From: Pelargonium tetragonum
Lineage: Eukaryota; Streptophyta; Magnoliopsida; Geraniales; Geraniaceae
Assembly (NCBI GenBank): GCA_036897445.1
Contig: JAYMTL010000069.1
Location: forward strand, 1 to 64,000
Direction: 5' to 3'
Length of the DNA stretch: 64,000 nucleotides
This document shows, in pieces, positions 1-12,700 of the stretch; position 1 is the stretch's first letter, and each line of letters starts with the position of its first letter. The translations under genes were made by a program, and so were the position numbers. Below the pieces are notes generated by a model. The model was not told the origin of the DNA. It did not search any database and was given only the letters and a program-made list of their open reading frames with translations.

Positions 1-1374
1 GGATCCAAAACTAGGGAATAAATCGGAAAAGTACTGGTTTCGAAAATATCTAAACTTAAATTGGAATACTTAGAGTTGGAGAACCTCATACTTAAAAACT
101 AGGATTACCCCCTAAACTTTTTTACTAAACTTAAAGAGTTCCTCTTCTTCATTCTCTTATTGCTATTAGGTACCAAGTCTTAATTCGCATTCTAACTTGA
201 CTTCACGGAATCATAACCAAAAATGAACTTAGACTTAGATGGAATGCTTTTAAGGTTATCTCAGTCAGAGTTTACTAGATTGGTGTGGAGCATATCATAA
301 GAGAGTCCTAAACCTAACTAAATAGAGGTAAGGCTGAGCCAGGCGAAAGTCGGTAGTCTAGCTAGGAAGGAAGGTACGATAGGTATTAAGAAACAACCTG
401 GGATATAGAAAATTTATTTACAAAGTAAGCAGTCGGTTTGGCTTTTTTGGCTAAAATGTAAGTTGGTATAAAAAGAAATATCCGCTCTATAAATATTGAA
501 AATGCCGGATCTACCGTAGGCAATTCCTTATTAAATTAAGTCTTAATTCCAGTTAGTAGTACACAACGATGGAATATATAACAAATACAGAACCTTACAA
601 AGTCTTATATCCTTAAAATGCGGAGTCGTTAATAACAAAATTCAAGTAAGGGGGAGTCTGAAAAAGAGGATCCCTGTTGCTAAAGATATTTTATTTGGTT
701 TGTGTCAGTGTACCTTTTCTTTGAACCAGAAAAATTTTTTCAATAGACTTCTGCTTTTAAGTTTGTCTTTCTTTAAGGCGGTCCTGTCCCTTTGGGCAAT
801 TCCCTGTGCTTGGAGTTCTAGTTATTTATATTCAGTGGAAACATCAAGCTTTTCTAATCAAATTAGAGCTAAGGATGACTACATTGTATTAACATTTTTC
901 TTCTTATTAACCTCTTATATGCTCTCGAATACCTTTAAGTGCAATCCGCTTACTAGAATCCAAGACTCTTTCTCTTTCTATAGAAACACTGACTAATAAT
1001 CAAGATTTTTTGCGGGCTTTACTTTATCTGAAATGGAAGAGAAACTACTCTACTACCTAAAAGAATCCCTTCCCTCTGAAAACTTACTTTGACAGATAGT
1101 TACTATAGAAAGCTTAGAAAAATCAAGATATCCTCATTTGGGTACTGAGGATTGAAAAGAGGGAACCGGGGTGTTCATTCCCTTATTTGTATATTCTGAT
1201 TAAAAGCATTAAAAACTTAAGGAGTTAGTTGCCCTTGTGCTCCTTTAAAAATTCTGGATAATAAGGACATTTGGGAGTATAGAAAACTAAAGCTGAAGTA
1301 AAGAAGTGGGGGCGAAATTCTTGTGGTTTTAGTGTTAAAGGTAAACGATAACTATTACTATATATTAGACTCTA

Positions 1375-1660
1375 TATACATATCTCTAAAAAAGAATAAT
1401 AAGAACTAGAATACTCATAGATAATATCCACTAACTCCTAATAAGACAGGTAGACCTATAAGAGTGTAGCTCCTAAGACTCATAAGAGAGAAGTTCTGCA
1501 GAAGAGTAAGATAGGTCTAGGCATCTAGGCATGAAGAAGAAACCAGGTCTTATAAAATAATTGAGATTAAGAAACAAAGTAAGAGTAAGAAGTAGATGCT
1601 GGGGTAAGTCTAAGTCAGTAAGCAGTTGTTGCGATTAGAACCCTGTATTCTGCACTCTGT
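1375..1660. other. A/purine-rich, motif-poor segment
   Basis: This segment reads as A- and AG-rich on the plus strand, with many TA steps and few CA or TG steps. It holds fewer of the dispersed GC palindromes than its flanks. It resembles in style, but not in alignable sequence, the segments at 29.88-30.55 kb (same orientation) and at 4.83-5.02 and 60.84-62.18 kb (complementary orientation). I infer a shared mutational history or a decayed repeat family. The borders were judged by eye. Confidence 0.35.
1516..1531. repeat. Perfect 8-bp tandem duplication
   Basis: The octamer TCTAGGCA occurs twice in immediate succession. It is one of about sixteen short perfect tandem duplications seen in the window. 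About two perfect 8-bp duplications are expected by chance in 64 kb, so this one alone is not remarkable. Confidence 0.9.
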
Positions 1661-4069
1661 TGATGTTTAGGAAATAATTAAAAAACTAAGGCAAGCTAGT
1701 CTTGTAGCTATGTTTCTAGTCGGTAAAGTAGTTTCCGCTTTTGTATCTAATTAACAAATTCATTTTAGGGGAATACAATTAGAAGAGAAGTTTTTTTATC
1801 TTATTGTATATGAATTCCCTTAATGAGTTGCTTTTTATAGTAGTAGGGTTCTACTGATAAGCAATCCCCCTTAAGGTTTTCCCTTTTTTCAGGATCCTGG
1901 TGCTGTAGAAATTCCAAGGCTTTCATTATTGGTAAGCGGCCCAACTATTCTTCTGGTTATTCCTATGCTCAAATTAAGGATCTCATACCCGGTATCTATT
2001 AGAATTTCCTTTTACTTCGCACTCGTGAATATAAAACTAAGAGTTCTATTACTGAGGTAAACTTATAATTTGCTTTATTCCACAATTTATATTATACTTG
2101 AGTAACCGAAGAAATTTAGTGTAGCTGTATGCAGAATTTATTCTTACCCCTCAAGTTCAACTCGGCGCAGCCTTTTAATATTTAATATATAACTACCAAG
2201 TCTCTTTAAGGAGTCCCTGGATACCCCTATTACCTCAAGAGTAACGTATATAAAGGATAATTCTCTAAAAGAGAAGTGATTTTATTTGAAATAGAAGCTC
2301 CTTGCCTTGAACTAAGTTCACTTTTTGTGTTTCCTACCCATAAACAAATAATATGGGAAACTCCTTAAAATCTATCTTTCTAATATTGATTGGAAATACT
2401 TTAAGTATTCTGTCTAATCTAATAAAGGAGAGCTCCCTCTTCAAAAGCTATTACGAAAAGGCTTTTCCGGAGACGGTGAGAATACCTTTCATTTTAAACT
2501 CTCGAATTATTTACCAAAGGTTATTTACAGTCCCGAAGTTTGTCAAATAGTGTAGAAACTCTTTTGCTGTGAAAAGTTTCACAGCGTATTGATTTAGGCA
2601 TACCAAAAGCGCAAATAGTAATCGGGAAAAGAAAGAGACTTAGTGGGCATAAGGGATAACCCCATGTAGGAAAGCCCTAGTCATAAAAGCACAAGCTCAA
2701 ACGCCCTTTGTTAAATCTCTTATTTGTGAAAGCCAGCTTACTGTAAACCCCGAAAAGAGAAAAGGACCCCTTAGTACCCAGGACTCATTTTAATCCGTAA
2801 AGCTCCTGTACCGCTTGTTGCACCTCTCTGTGTTTACTTAGGCACGGCTCCTTAACAAGAGTAGGTTACACCTTCTATTTAATCTTCCCCTTGTTCCTGG
2901 GAAAGCTTTACGAGTGCGAAACAATACAGAACAAGTATTCTAGTAGTCTTACTGCCCATTGTTAACTTTCAGGACCGGAAACTTGGAATAGCAGATACTG
3001 CGCAACATCCATTGCAAAAAACTTTTTATAACTTACTTGAAAACTTAAAACATACTAGTACTAATTCCCTATTACATTGCACTGGTTAAGACGACAACTT
3101 CTAAGTTCTATCTTTACTGGAAACCACTTACTTTAGCTTCTACTCCCAAATTGTCGAGAGTTAAACTCTTTACTAAACCGGAAATTAGGACTCTTACTTG
3201 GAATCCCCACAGGTTTAATTACATATTACTTGTTTGTTCTGTTCTCCCTTATAGCTACCCAGTATCCTTTCTAGAGGGGTTCAATTCCTTATGATAGGAA
3301 AATCCCATACGGAATAAAGTAAAAGAGAACTCTAAAGTGGGCCACATACATGGTTAGTTTTATAGTCCAGGTAAATACGTATATATAGGAAATTAGTTAA
3401 TAAATCTCGAGTTTCCCAGCATAAGCTACTAAAACCTTGTGAAAGTAAAAAAAGTATACAAGTTACTATTTTGGACTATTGAAATAGAATGCCGTATTAT
3501 ATATATACGGATATAGAATACTGCTTCATCTTTAACACAGTTTTGCCCGGCTAGTTTATCGAAAGAATTTTGGAATAAAAAGCTGATAGCTGCATCTGTA
3601 TAAGGCTCCGAAGTACTTACTAATCTTTATTTATAATAGAGCTCCTTTTACTTATTCTAAAGTTTTTCGGGTTCCGCTTAAATTATGTAATTCCCTTAGT
3701 GAGTGCTTTTCTTAAATATGAGATAGAGAACATCCTACCTACATATGGTGGGTAAACTCTAAACCTTTGTTCTTATTGAGTAAAAAGAATGAACAGCAGA
3801 ATCCATTTGCTCAGAAATATACTAGATCCGTGGATTGCTGATGATGAAACGCGAGCCCCTCTTAGTTAGTCTGAAGGGTGCATGGAGATGCTCAACACAA
3901 TGGACTAGTCCGGGTATAGAATAAGTTTTTTCCTTAGCGCAAAAAATTTAGAAGACTCCCTCCCTTACTTAGCTTAACTGCTACATAATATACTAAAAGT
4001 AAAGAGTTCCAACTTTCAAATAAATATAACTGGTGCGTATATAAAAGCCATTGTATTCCGATAACTTTT

Positions 4070-4143
4070 CGGGACTGACACGACTCAAACCCACAACTTC
4101 TGCCTTGACAGGATGCCGCTCTAACCGATGGAACTACGATCCC
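4070..4143 (-). tRNA. trnD: tRNA-Asp(GUC), degraded copy 1 (probable pseudogene)
   Basis: Read on the minus strand, this 74-base stretch lines up along its whole length with tRNA-Asp(GUC) of plastids and plant mitochondria. It has a TAGTTC D-arm start, anticodon loop CTGTCAA with GTC as anticodon, a T-arm, and a 3' end CAGTCCC followed by G73. The D stem (GTTC/GAGC) is intact and the acceptor has one C-A mismatch. The anticodon stem GCATC/GGCAG keeps only the two pairs next to the loop. The T loop is TTTGAGT, so the near-invariant C56 is a T, and the T stem has one mismatch and three wobble pairs. Most differences from the usual sequence are transitions. The identity is secure; function is doubtful unless the transcript is edited. 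A second, differently altered copy lies on the other strand at 35428-35505. No neighbouring gene was found. Confidence 0.75.
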
Positions 4144-4219
4144 AGCATAACAGGGGAGAATCCCTTACTCTTTAGCTTTATCAATCCCAGTGTATCTTTG
4201 ACTTTTTTGAATCGGCGGA

Positions 4220-4235
4220 ATATATATATATATAT
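4220..4235. repeat. (AT)8 microsatellite
   Basis: Eight uninterrupted AT units are seen directly, about 75 bp from the tRNA-Asp copy. No function is implied. Confidence 0.95.
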
Positions 4236-4765
4236 TTAAAAATAAAGGCAAGATTAACAACACGCATAAAAGTTCCCTACTATATTTACTAACAAATAAA
4301 AAAAAGGAAAGGCTTTTCTAAAAGCGAGTACCTTGGAAGCTATATTAAGAGTACAGAGAAAGGCTGGGAAGGACACTAAGCAGTGCTATTAGCGCTCTTA
4401 AAAAATTTCTTGTACTTAAAAGAGCCTTTATAACTCACTTCTGTACTAAGTACTAACAACGTTTTCGCTTCCTACAGGGTTAGATATCTAGATTTTCTCT
4501 ATTATAGCTATTCCCTTGGCAACTTTATTTTGAAGTTGAAGAGTTTCCCCTAAAAAACCCTATAGGGTACTGGAATCTCTTACCTAGATATAAGTAAATG
4601 CCGCCAACGGAACATTTATAAAAATCTTGGAGTAATCTCCTATAATAATAAAAAGCTCGACGGAACTTAGTCTTAGTAGGATAGGGCGGAAATACCCTGA
4701 GAAAGAAGACTCGCAGAATGTATGCTTATAGAATTTTCTTGGTTCAAATCAAATGCATAATATAA

Positions 4766-4975
4766 ATCCTTTATTATAGTCCACCCCAGCCACGGGACAA
4801 AACTTTTCTACTGGGAAACCCGGGAACAGGCAAACTACTTTCTTTACATCTACTTCTCCTCAGAGCTCTTCTCTATCTATATATTGATACCAGGAATACC
4901 TGTAGCCTAACTTTGTATCAGCATCTTCTTAACAGCTACACCTGCTTTCCTTCTTCTTGTTCTTGCAGTCTGTAG
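4766..4975 (+). other. Open segment with a P-loop-like peptide, unknown
   Basis: This 69-codon stretch is open from one stop (4763-4765) to the next (4973-4975). Codons 4808-4840 read LLGNPGTGKLL. That resembles the Walker A region of AAA ATPases such as FtsH (GPPGTGKTLL), but it lacks the Thr/Ser after the lysine and has Asn for the first Pro. Nothing downstream resembles the rest of an AAA domain: no Walker B and no second region of homology. The remainder is Leu-, Ser- and Cys-rich and follows the pyrimidine-rich composition of 4.83-5.02 kb. There is no ATG at the front. It is either a decayed gene fragment or chance; I lean to chance, though G/P-rich codons are rare in this DNA. Confidence 0.15.
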
Positions 4976-7108
4976 CTAATATGTTATTCTTCTTTGTCTT
5001 CCCTGTCTTTAAAAGAAAATAACCTGGTTAACCTAAATTCTAAATAAAAAGAAAGAAATTCCCCTCAAAATCAAAATTCTTACCCTGGAAAAGGACCCCG
5101 TTGAGCTTGTAAAACTTCTAAAAAAACTCTTCACTTTAACTAACCGGACGTTATTTACTTCGCAGTTCTTTTGAGGTTTACTCTTTCAAGACTCAAAAAC
5201 GGGAAACGCAGGGACTTTTTAGGTTCTAAAATTTCCTAGGAAGCCTTGTTAAAAAAAAAGATAACAAAGGTAGCATACCTTTTATAAACTACATTGGATT
5301 TGTTTGTTCAGATTCAATCAAATGGTGCTGAAGTTATTATCCAACCTATCTTTCTTTCTTTCATTTATCCCTCTAGTAAGGCGTTGGTACACCTAGGCTT
5401 TTTAAGTCGATATTTCCTTTCTTTTTTACTCTTTTAAGATTATAGACCCTAGTTTCTTGTTAGCATTTACTTGTGCAGATATACAAAGGAAAGGAAGGAG
5501 GCCCCTATTTGATAGGCAATTCCTGAACTTTCATTTATAGATTCCCCCAGATTCCTAAGAGATTTATACTCCTCTTCAGAGCTAGACCCTTCTTATGAGC
5601 CCGGCCTGTGCTTATCTGAGAGGTATTCCCCTCGGCTTACTACCTACACTACTCTATTTCTTTTTGAGTGTTTGTAGGAGTAAAAGCCTGTCATTACAGC
5701 TTCTCTGTTCGTCGGTAACAAATTCTTTTCAAAATGAAGAAATCCTTGTGACTTATTATTAACTGGACCCGGGAACATAAGCAGCCTCTATCTAATAAGG
5801 AAACTTAGGAGCAAAGGAAGTAAAGTCTCTTTACTTACACTTCCTTAATAAAAACCCACTTTAACGGAAACTTCAGGAATAAAACTTTAAGGCAAAGACT
5901 TTATCTTGTAAAACCTATACTCAGCGCCCCTTTTCCACACTATGATTGTAAAAAACCCTTACTTTTTAAATCCCTAAAAGGAACCCGCTTACCTACTTTT
6001 GCTTACTTTTGTAGGTTTCTTTAGGGGGCTTTTTCGTGTGCTAGTAAGCGCTTTTTGTTAACACTAGATATTTTATAGGGGCCCGCTTTTTACCATGAAT
6101 AAACGAAGGGGTTTGTTACTCAAAACACTATATTTATTTTAAAAAGTCTTTCTATTTATTAAAGGGGCCTGTAAGTTAAAAGTTATACACCCTTACACAC
6201 CTATATAGAATTCTATTACTAAGTAAAGCGTCCCTATTGCCCCTTAATATTCTATTTCTATTGAAATAAACTTCTGAAAGGCTCCAACGAAGGGGATATC
6301 CATTAGTCACAGAATAATAGAATACAGACTTTTAAGGAAAGCGCAAGTATCCTACTATATTTAATACCTCTGCCTCAGTAAGGGGACCTTAGAATGAATA
6401 GAAAGTAGAAAGAAACCTAAATTATCTTGTTAAATTTATGTGCTTATTTCGTAACAGTAGGAACTTAAATGCCCCATTCTTTCAGACTTTTGGTTATTTT
6501 TATAGCTACCTTATAAAAAGTGACAGGGTAGACCTAAAGCTAATGAGTATACTACAAAGCTTACCGGTTCCAGGATCATATACATGGGATAAAATTCTTT
6601 ACCACACCTTCTGACTATAAAGGAAATACCCAATATATAAATATTAGAAAAACCCTTTACTAGATTCCCCGTAGGACCTATACTCTAGTCGACCTTTTCC
6701 TACAAAACTTACAAGAATTGCTTATCGAGCACGCTTTAACATACACTTCATCAAACAAAAATTGTTTCCTGATAATTTGATAAGACACACGCAAGGTACA
6801 AACTCCTTTTCAGTAACACATTTAAATTAACTCTTAAATCGTGTAAATAAGGAATATAATTAAGATGGAGGCACTCTATGAGCAACTTACCGGGATGAGA
6901 GCGAGCACCTTTAGGTTCAAGAAAGTATAAGAACGGAAATGTAAATACTTATATTTCTAACTTAAAGTGTATTGGTAAAGTTTATACTAATATATCTGGA
7001 TGTAGCTGGTTCAAAAGCCAGGGTCGCAGGCAAGGGCTCGCCTAACCAAACAAGAGTGAGTTAAAAGTAGATGCAGTCTCAAATGAAGTATACAGGGTAG
7101 GGTCTTTC

Positions 7109-7127
7109 ATACATATATGATATGTAT
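7109..7127. repeat. AT-rich hairpin, 8-bp stem
   Basis: ATACATAT and ATATGTAT flank a 3-base ATG loop, giving a perfect 8-bp stem. It is not followed by a T-run, so a terminator role is not supported. Chance is possible in AT-rich DNA. Confidence 0.85.
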
Positions 7128-7998
7128 AAAGCTTTCTTGTAAAGCCATAAAATCCTAATTGAAGTGGTATAAAGATTTGGTCAGGTATAGTAAAAAATGG
7201 ATTTCTTAGTGATCCCAGAAAGGTTTTTTCATAAAGAGTTATAGATATGGTGCCCCGTTTTATTAATCGAAGAAAAATCTTTGTAGGAATGCAATTGTAG
7301 ATAGCTCGGCTAGTCGTGCTGGAAACCTTGTACTTGGTATTTTTTATTTGTATTACTTCTCAAAAGGTTCCCGAGGAATCCGCGGCTACCCTTAGAGTTT
7401 TCGGATATGTTAATAGAGATCTTAGAAATAGAATAAAATCTCTTCTTGTATATAGTATATTTCAAGAGGGGGGCTCATGAATAAAAACTTTACCCTTTTT
7501 CTTATAAACCCGAGACACCGCGCTTGTGCAGGCTATTACATAAAATAAAGAATTAAGCCCTAAGCAAGTTTTTATTATTTTATAATAAAAAGAATAAAGT
7601 AAATGCACTCAATCACAATTCAAATTTCTATAGGACTTTTCTCAAAACCAAGATCTAAGGCTAACTTATGTATTTAACATTTAACCGAAACTGGCAAGCT
7701 TTTGTTTGCAAGTAAATAAAGGGAAATTTTATTCATTTTCGGGCATTGAATACGAGTACTAGATCCCCATTTTTAGCTTTAAGTTAAGTTAAGACAATCA
7801 ATTAGTAGGGTTACCCAGATATACCGAACTTTTACAATTAACTCAGTAAATGTCAATACAGTAATTATAAGAGCCCCCTACAACTTAAATAGACCTCAAT
7901 TTCTTTTATTAAACTTGAAACGTATTTCATTTTGTTATTTTTGGATATCCTTCGCAAGTACTAAGGTAAACTAGATTTGAAGACACGGCACAAACTTC

Positions 7999-8358
7999 TT
8001 GCTTTTTTATAAAGCAAATCAGGTATCTTATGGAACTGCTTCTCTAAAGTCATTATCGTATCCTTCTTACTTAATACGGGAATCCCGCGGATTAGAATCA
8101 CGGGAGCTCCTATCCTATAAAAGAAACCTCTACTTTTCTAAAGCCGTACTTCGTAAACTTGTAAAATTAAGTGATATAAGCCAGTCCTTAGGGCTCCCCC
8201 TTTTTGTTTTTGCGCTTAGACTCTTGTCAACTCGAACTTACGACGCAAGCCGTTTATTTACTGATGGGTGGACTTGGAATCAGAGTAAAAACTTAGTAAG
8301 ATTTGTGGCTATATTCACCCTATACCCCTTAGCTTTGTCAAGTGTTAAGTCTCCTTAA
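7999..8358 (+). CDS. Longest open frame, unrecognised, probably chance
   Basis: This frame has 119 codons, starts at TTG and ends in TAA, with a stop just upstream at 7978-7980. The translation is mixed hydrophobic and basic. It has short Leu/Phe-rich runs in the second half, but no clear membrane helix, signal peptide or motif that I can name. At this base composition roughly one open frame of 119 codons or more is expected in 64 kb by chance, so length gives no support. It also contains several of the dispersed GC palindromes, for example at 8090-8096 and 8101-8110, so it is not spared from the background pattern as a constrained gene might be. No ribosome-binding site or neighbouring gene supports it. 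Confidence 0.08.
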   Translation: MLFYKANQVSYGTASLKSLSYPSYLIRESRGLESRELLSYKRNLYFSKAVLRKLVKLSDISQSLGLPLFVFALRLLSTRTYDASRLFTDGWTWNQSKNLVRFVAIFTLYPLALSSVKSP

Positions 8359-9210
8359 AGGTTTTACGATAAGCTTCTTTTTTGAGGGAAACTCTTATTA
8401 TATAAGATACCCGCAAGTATAGTTATGCGTTAACTATTTAGGACAAGATATGAAAGAAAAGACTACCTGATAGCCCACTCCTGTGGAGTGTGTAAGAAGA
8501 AACATATATTATACAAAAAGTATAAACCCCTCGCTTACTATATCGTTTAACAAAATTGAAAGCACTTAAAGCAAAAGTATCTTCTAGGATACCGCTTGGT
8601 TAAAATAGAGCAGATCCCGCAGTCCCAGAAAAAGCCTATTATATCCGTACTAACTCTATTTCATCAGACATATACTCAAAGGAGTCCCTACTTACAAAGC
8701 TTAATGAAACCCGAACTACAAAGGAATCTACCTCTATCTGACACTGCCCTAAACTAATCGGGGTTTGGCAAAGATGTTTTAGAGATACTGCTATAAAAAT
8801 ATACTGAAAAGGTGCTCTCTATTCTATAATATGAGTAGTTTGACTCCCAAAAGGAGACTTGCAAGAATTTTTAAAGCGAAAAGCAAGTATTAAAGGAGGC
8901 CTTAAACCTATAAATAAACTCTACAGGGAGACCCTTTTTACAACCCAAACCCTTTTGTCTATCTATCAGTATTTATCCGGATATCCAGAAGGGGTTAAGG
9001 AGGGCAAAGCAAAGTATCTACCCTTTATTTAAGACGACACATGTAATTTAGTACACAGGGAGTTTTACTAGATCTGAGGAAGGGTTCAAAATTCTGAATT
9101 TAGTACGTACAAAACCAAATCTTTTAAAATAAACCTAAATTTACATTACACTTCCAATGATTTACAACAGTAAACTAGGTGGAGCCAAAAGTGAAACTTT
9201 TTAGTATAGC

Positions 9211-9777
9211 GAATCCCTTAAATATCTCTAATCTAAAAATTGCCCCTTTATCTACTTCCAATCAATTAAAAATGATACCTCTAATAGCCGACACAACCCT
9301 TTCTTTATAAAAATACCGGGAGTCCGCAACATCCTTATCATGCCATTTTTCTAAACCCACATTTTTTAGCCTTTGATCTTAATAATAGAAAAAAAAGAAT
9401 CACCACGAGAGGTAGAAGTCAATATATTTGGAGTAGACCCTAAAGCTCCTATATTGACCTTTTTTATCCTTTCGTTCAGCAATCTAGATAAAATGAAGAT
9501 TTTCCCATCCTGCATTCCGGATATCCTCTTTTTCTGAACTATATAGGAACCCAGTAAGATTTTTTTAGATCCTTAACCCTTTCCCTTAAGATTGCAACCA
9601 AGAACATTAGTTATATGGGGAGCTCCACTTTCCACTATTATATCTACGCTACCTATTCTAGCAAGAACTGATAAAAGAAACCCTTGTTTATCTTTATCCT
9701 TTATGAATTGCGACTAGCTCTTAGGGAATCTCTTGTTACTCTAGGAGTAACATCCGGCACTCTATACTTGGAGCCCC
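9211..9777. repeat. Representative run of dispersed GC-rich palindromic motifs
   Basis: Eight short motifs occur in 567 bases, each a GC-rich core in AT-rich surroundings: GAATCCC (9211), GGGAGTCC (9318), AAGCTCCT (9443), ATTCCGGATATCC (9514), GGAACCC (9546), GGGGAGCTCC (9617), GGGAATC (9724) and GGAGCCCC (9770). Their common shape is purine-G, two or three variable bases, CC-pyrimidine, which is a degenerate self-complementary element. The same kind of motif recurs across most of the window. It thins out in the segments at 1.4-1.65, 29.9-30.55 and 60.84-62.18 kb. Each site is too short to fold stably alone, and the function is unknown. Confidence 0.55.
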
Positions 9778-12700
9778 TTGAGTTTTTTCATTTCTAGGGC
9801 AGGCCCCAGTAGCATACTAATTGGCAAGCTTTTACCGGTTATTGTGTTAATTCTTAGATCTAACTTACCTCAGAATGAAGTAGAATCCCTTTTTAAGACA
9901 GGAAAAAGCTTCTTTATTAAAAAAAAATGTATTACACAAATACTTGAACAAAAGTTTATACACTTTAATAGATATAGAACAAAAAGGACTGAGCGGAAAG
10001 CTATAGGAGTGCGTTATTAGTGTATTTGCAGCAAGTGACGCTAATCTTAGTATTAGGAGCCTTGTTGCAACAGCATCTATTCTAGGCTATTACCAGGGGT
10101 TTACAAAGTTTTGATATTTTTTTTTGTCGGTTCCTTTCTTCTTAATACAAATAAGCTCTTTCACAATTCATTGTAGTTTTTTTTCTAAAAATACTACTAG
10201 AGTAAGCCGAAAAACACTAAGTTATAGAAATGCAGTACCTCTAAAAAGTGTTCAAACAACTATATTACCTGCTTTTATATTCTCGTTTAAGAAACCCTTT
10301 TGTACGGCCTTTTACTTAAGTTATAATTAATTTCATTACCTCTTTTTTATTTACTTTCGGTTTTTTATACTTTCATTTTTAGGTTTTCTTTAAGGCGTGG
10401 GTCTTAGTTTAGTGATGAATAGTTTTATTTTAGTTTTGTTGCTTCGGTAAAGAGTACGTATGTATCTACTTAGAGTTCCCTTGTAGTTTTAGTTCAGAAG
10501 GGTTCTTATGATCCTAATAAAAGAAAAATAAGCCGGGGTTAATCTTAAATCATACATATCAAAGGGTGCAGAGCTTGGGACAGTACTGATTCAGAACTCG
10601 CATTTTATCATATATTTTATTTCAAAGTTTTCCAAGGAAATTTACAGAAATACAAATTTCGACTTACTATCCTTAATACGTTAGCTTTTATTGAATTGAA
10701 AAGGGTCTTGCTAAACATTAGAAATGAAACTCGACTTGTCCAGATAAACTAAAAGGGCAATCAGTGCACCTGCTTTGGAACACGAGATGCAAAGGTTCTA
10801 GTCTAGTAATTGTAAGTAACAGCAGGTAACACGTTGGCAATAAGCAGCCGGAGTGTTCTATACAATTTATTAGGATAGGTCAAAGCCAAAAAGAAATTAA
10901 GAGACAAAGTGAGACTGACCTCCTCATTTTCACCGGTATCCAAGGCGTAAAAAACGAAATTACCCTTTTACTTTTTGGTTCTAATAGGAATACCCACTTA
11001 CTTCTCTGTTTATAATTTAAGAAATTGTAAGAAGCTAAAACACTTATAAGTAAACCAATACCCAATGGCGTAAATAGGAGCAACTCTAAAACAGGATCTC
11101 TCAGTATAGTGACCTCCTTCGAATAACTTAAGGTAATGTAATTAAGAATTTTTGAGTCCCGCTACTAGGAAAAGGACCTCATTTCTATGCGCAAGCTCAA
11201 CTTAATTAAAAAGTAGCAAAAGAGAGGATAGACGTATACAGGGTCCCTGGGCTAAAAGGTTCCCTTTTCTATTTATTCTTGCAATCGAAATTGTTTAAAC
11301 TGACAAGGAAAAGTAGTTAAAGTACCTATGTAGTATAAAGTCTTAGTAAAGCCTTGCGTAAGTCCGATTTAGAGTCTCTTCGTTAGCATTCCTGCTTTTG
11401 GTTTTATAGAATTCTATATCTTTACTTGCTATATTAATGTCTTTACCTTTACATCTTGTTTATTCTAAAGTTTTATCTCAGAAGCTAAATTCCTAATAAA
11501 GGAGTTATGCTAAAGTAGTGATAGAGGAAGAGAAAATTTAAGCAATACTCTTAATTGAAGCAGCTTCTACACGCGTTTGTTTGACGTGACGAGATATGAG
11601 AGCGGAGTTCTAAGCTGTGCTATTAATTAAATATTCAGCGTATGTAGAAGGGGAGAGCTCATTTAGTTTAGAAAACATTCAATAACAATAAAGGTGGGAT
11701 CATGACTAGAAGTTTTGCTAAGGCACTTGCGTTTTTGCTGATATACAAGGACTCAAATCCTCAAGAACTACCTCTTTTGCTTTTTCGATAAAAGACAAAA
11801 GTAATGCCCGTCCGTAGTTAAGTCTCTTTTTATACTATTGTTTTAATTTAATACAGGAAATTCTTTTATTATATCAAAAAAGCACTGTGTCATTTCATTA
11901 GAAATCCCTGCCAAAGAATCTACAAACGTAGTTATACGTTAGAAAAGGTTCTCTTAATCTTAATAAGGAATTTAGACGAGTAAAGTCCGGGTTTCGCTTA
12001 GCTGGGTCAGAACGTAAAAGCAGTAAAGTTAGATATAAATCATGAAACAAAATTTCTTATTTACACTGGGTATTTATTAGATTCTCTAGGGTTTGTAGAT
12101 TAGGATTTCCCTTACTTTGAAGTTTTTTCGGTAGGATCGGCAGGAGTTATATTACTCAGTAAAAAGGGGTTTATTCTATTAGAACCGGGTAGCTGGTGCT
12201 TCCAAATTTCTTTTACACTGTTCAGAGGGGGACCCGTGATATTAAAGTTATCGTAGAGCTTTTTTAACTTACTTAACTTTTTCAATACAAAAACGCCCCT
12301 AGATAAACCCTGCAGCCCCCCGCTTCCTTATACTTATAAAAAGGGCTTAGGATGCCTTTCATTTTGTTTTAGTTTCCTAACTATAAAATATGGATATTTA
12401 ACAACTTTAGCATACTTTATTTACAAAAGGGGTCCCGTCTTCAGAAATTGACTCGAGTTCTACTGATTATTTATCCTTATAGGGCTTTCTCTCCTTGAAC
12501 CTTGAAAACTAAAAAAGGCCCCCTTTTTGCAATACCGACGAGAATAAAAAAGGATCCATTCATACGAGCTTTACTAGAGAGCTAAATACCAATACTTATT
12601 AAAATTAAAAAAGGAGTTCTGTGCAGAGATTACATAGGAGAGCGCACAAAGTGCTAGAATACTTTAATATAGGGAGGATACTTTGAGTCGCTAACCTTAT

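Larger units (their letters stand above)
1..4069. other. Non-coding stretch, no gene recognised
   Basis: No recognisable gene, RNA or mobile element was found. The longest open frames, plus strand 700-996 (98 codons, TTG start) and 2353-2550 (65 codons, ATG start), resemble no family I know. Their lengths are within what chance gives at this base composition. The stretch carries the dispersed short GC-rich palindromic motif seen all through the window, for example at 668-674 and 797-806. It also holds an A-rich, motif-poor segment at about 1375-1660, entered separately. A small inverted repeat, CCGTAT/ATACGG with a 7-base AT loop, lies at 3492-3510. Confidence 0.7.

Noticed and set aside
1-6. 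GGATCC at the very start as a cloning junction
   Set aside because: GGATCC recurs many times inside the window as one version of the dispersed GC palindrome, so its presence at base 1 means nothing by itself.
10762-10804. tRNA-Pro(UGG)-like string with a TTTGGAA loop and a GGTTCTAGTC T-loop-like end
   Set aside because: Neither the anticodon stem, the T stem nor an acceptor pairs. Only the loop words match, so chance is the simpler reading.
11748-11800. Minus-strand GGATTTGAGTCCT with an upstream CTTTTAT, suggesting tRNA-Lys
   Set aside because: The T stem is only four pairs in a non-standard register, and D-arm and acceptor are absent.
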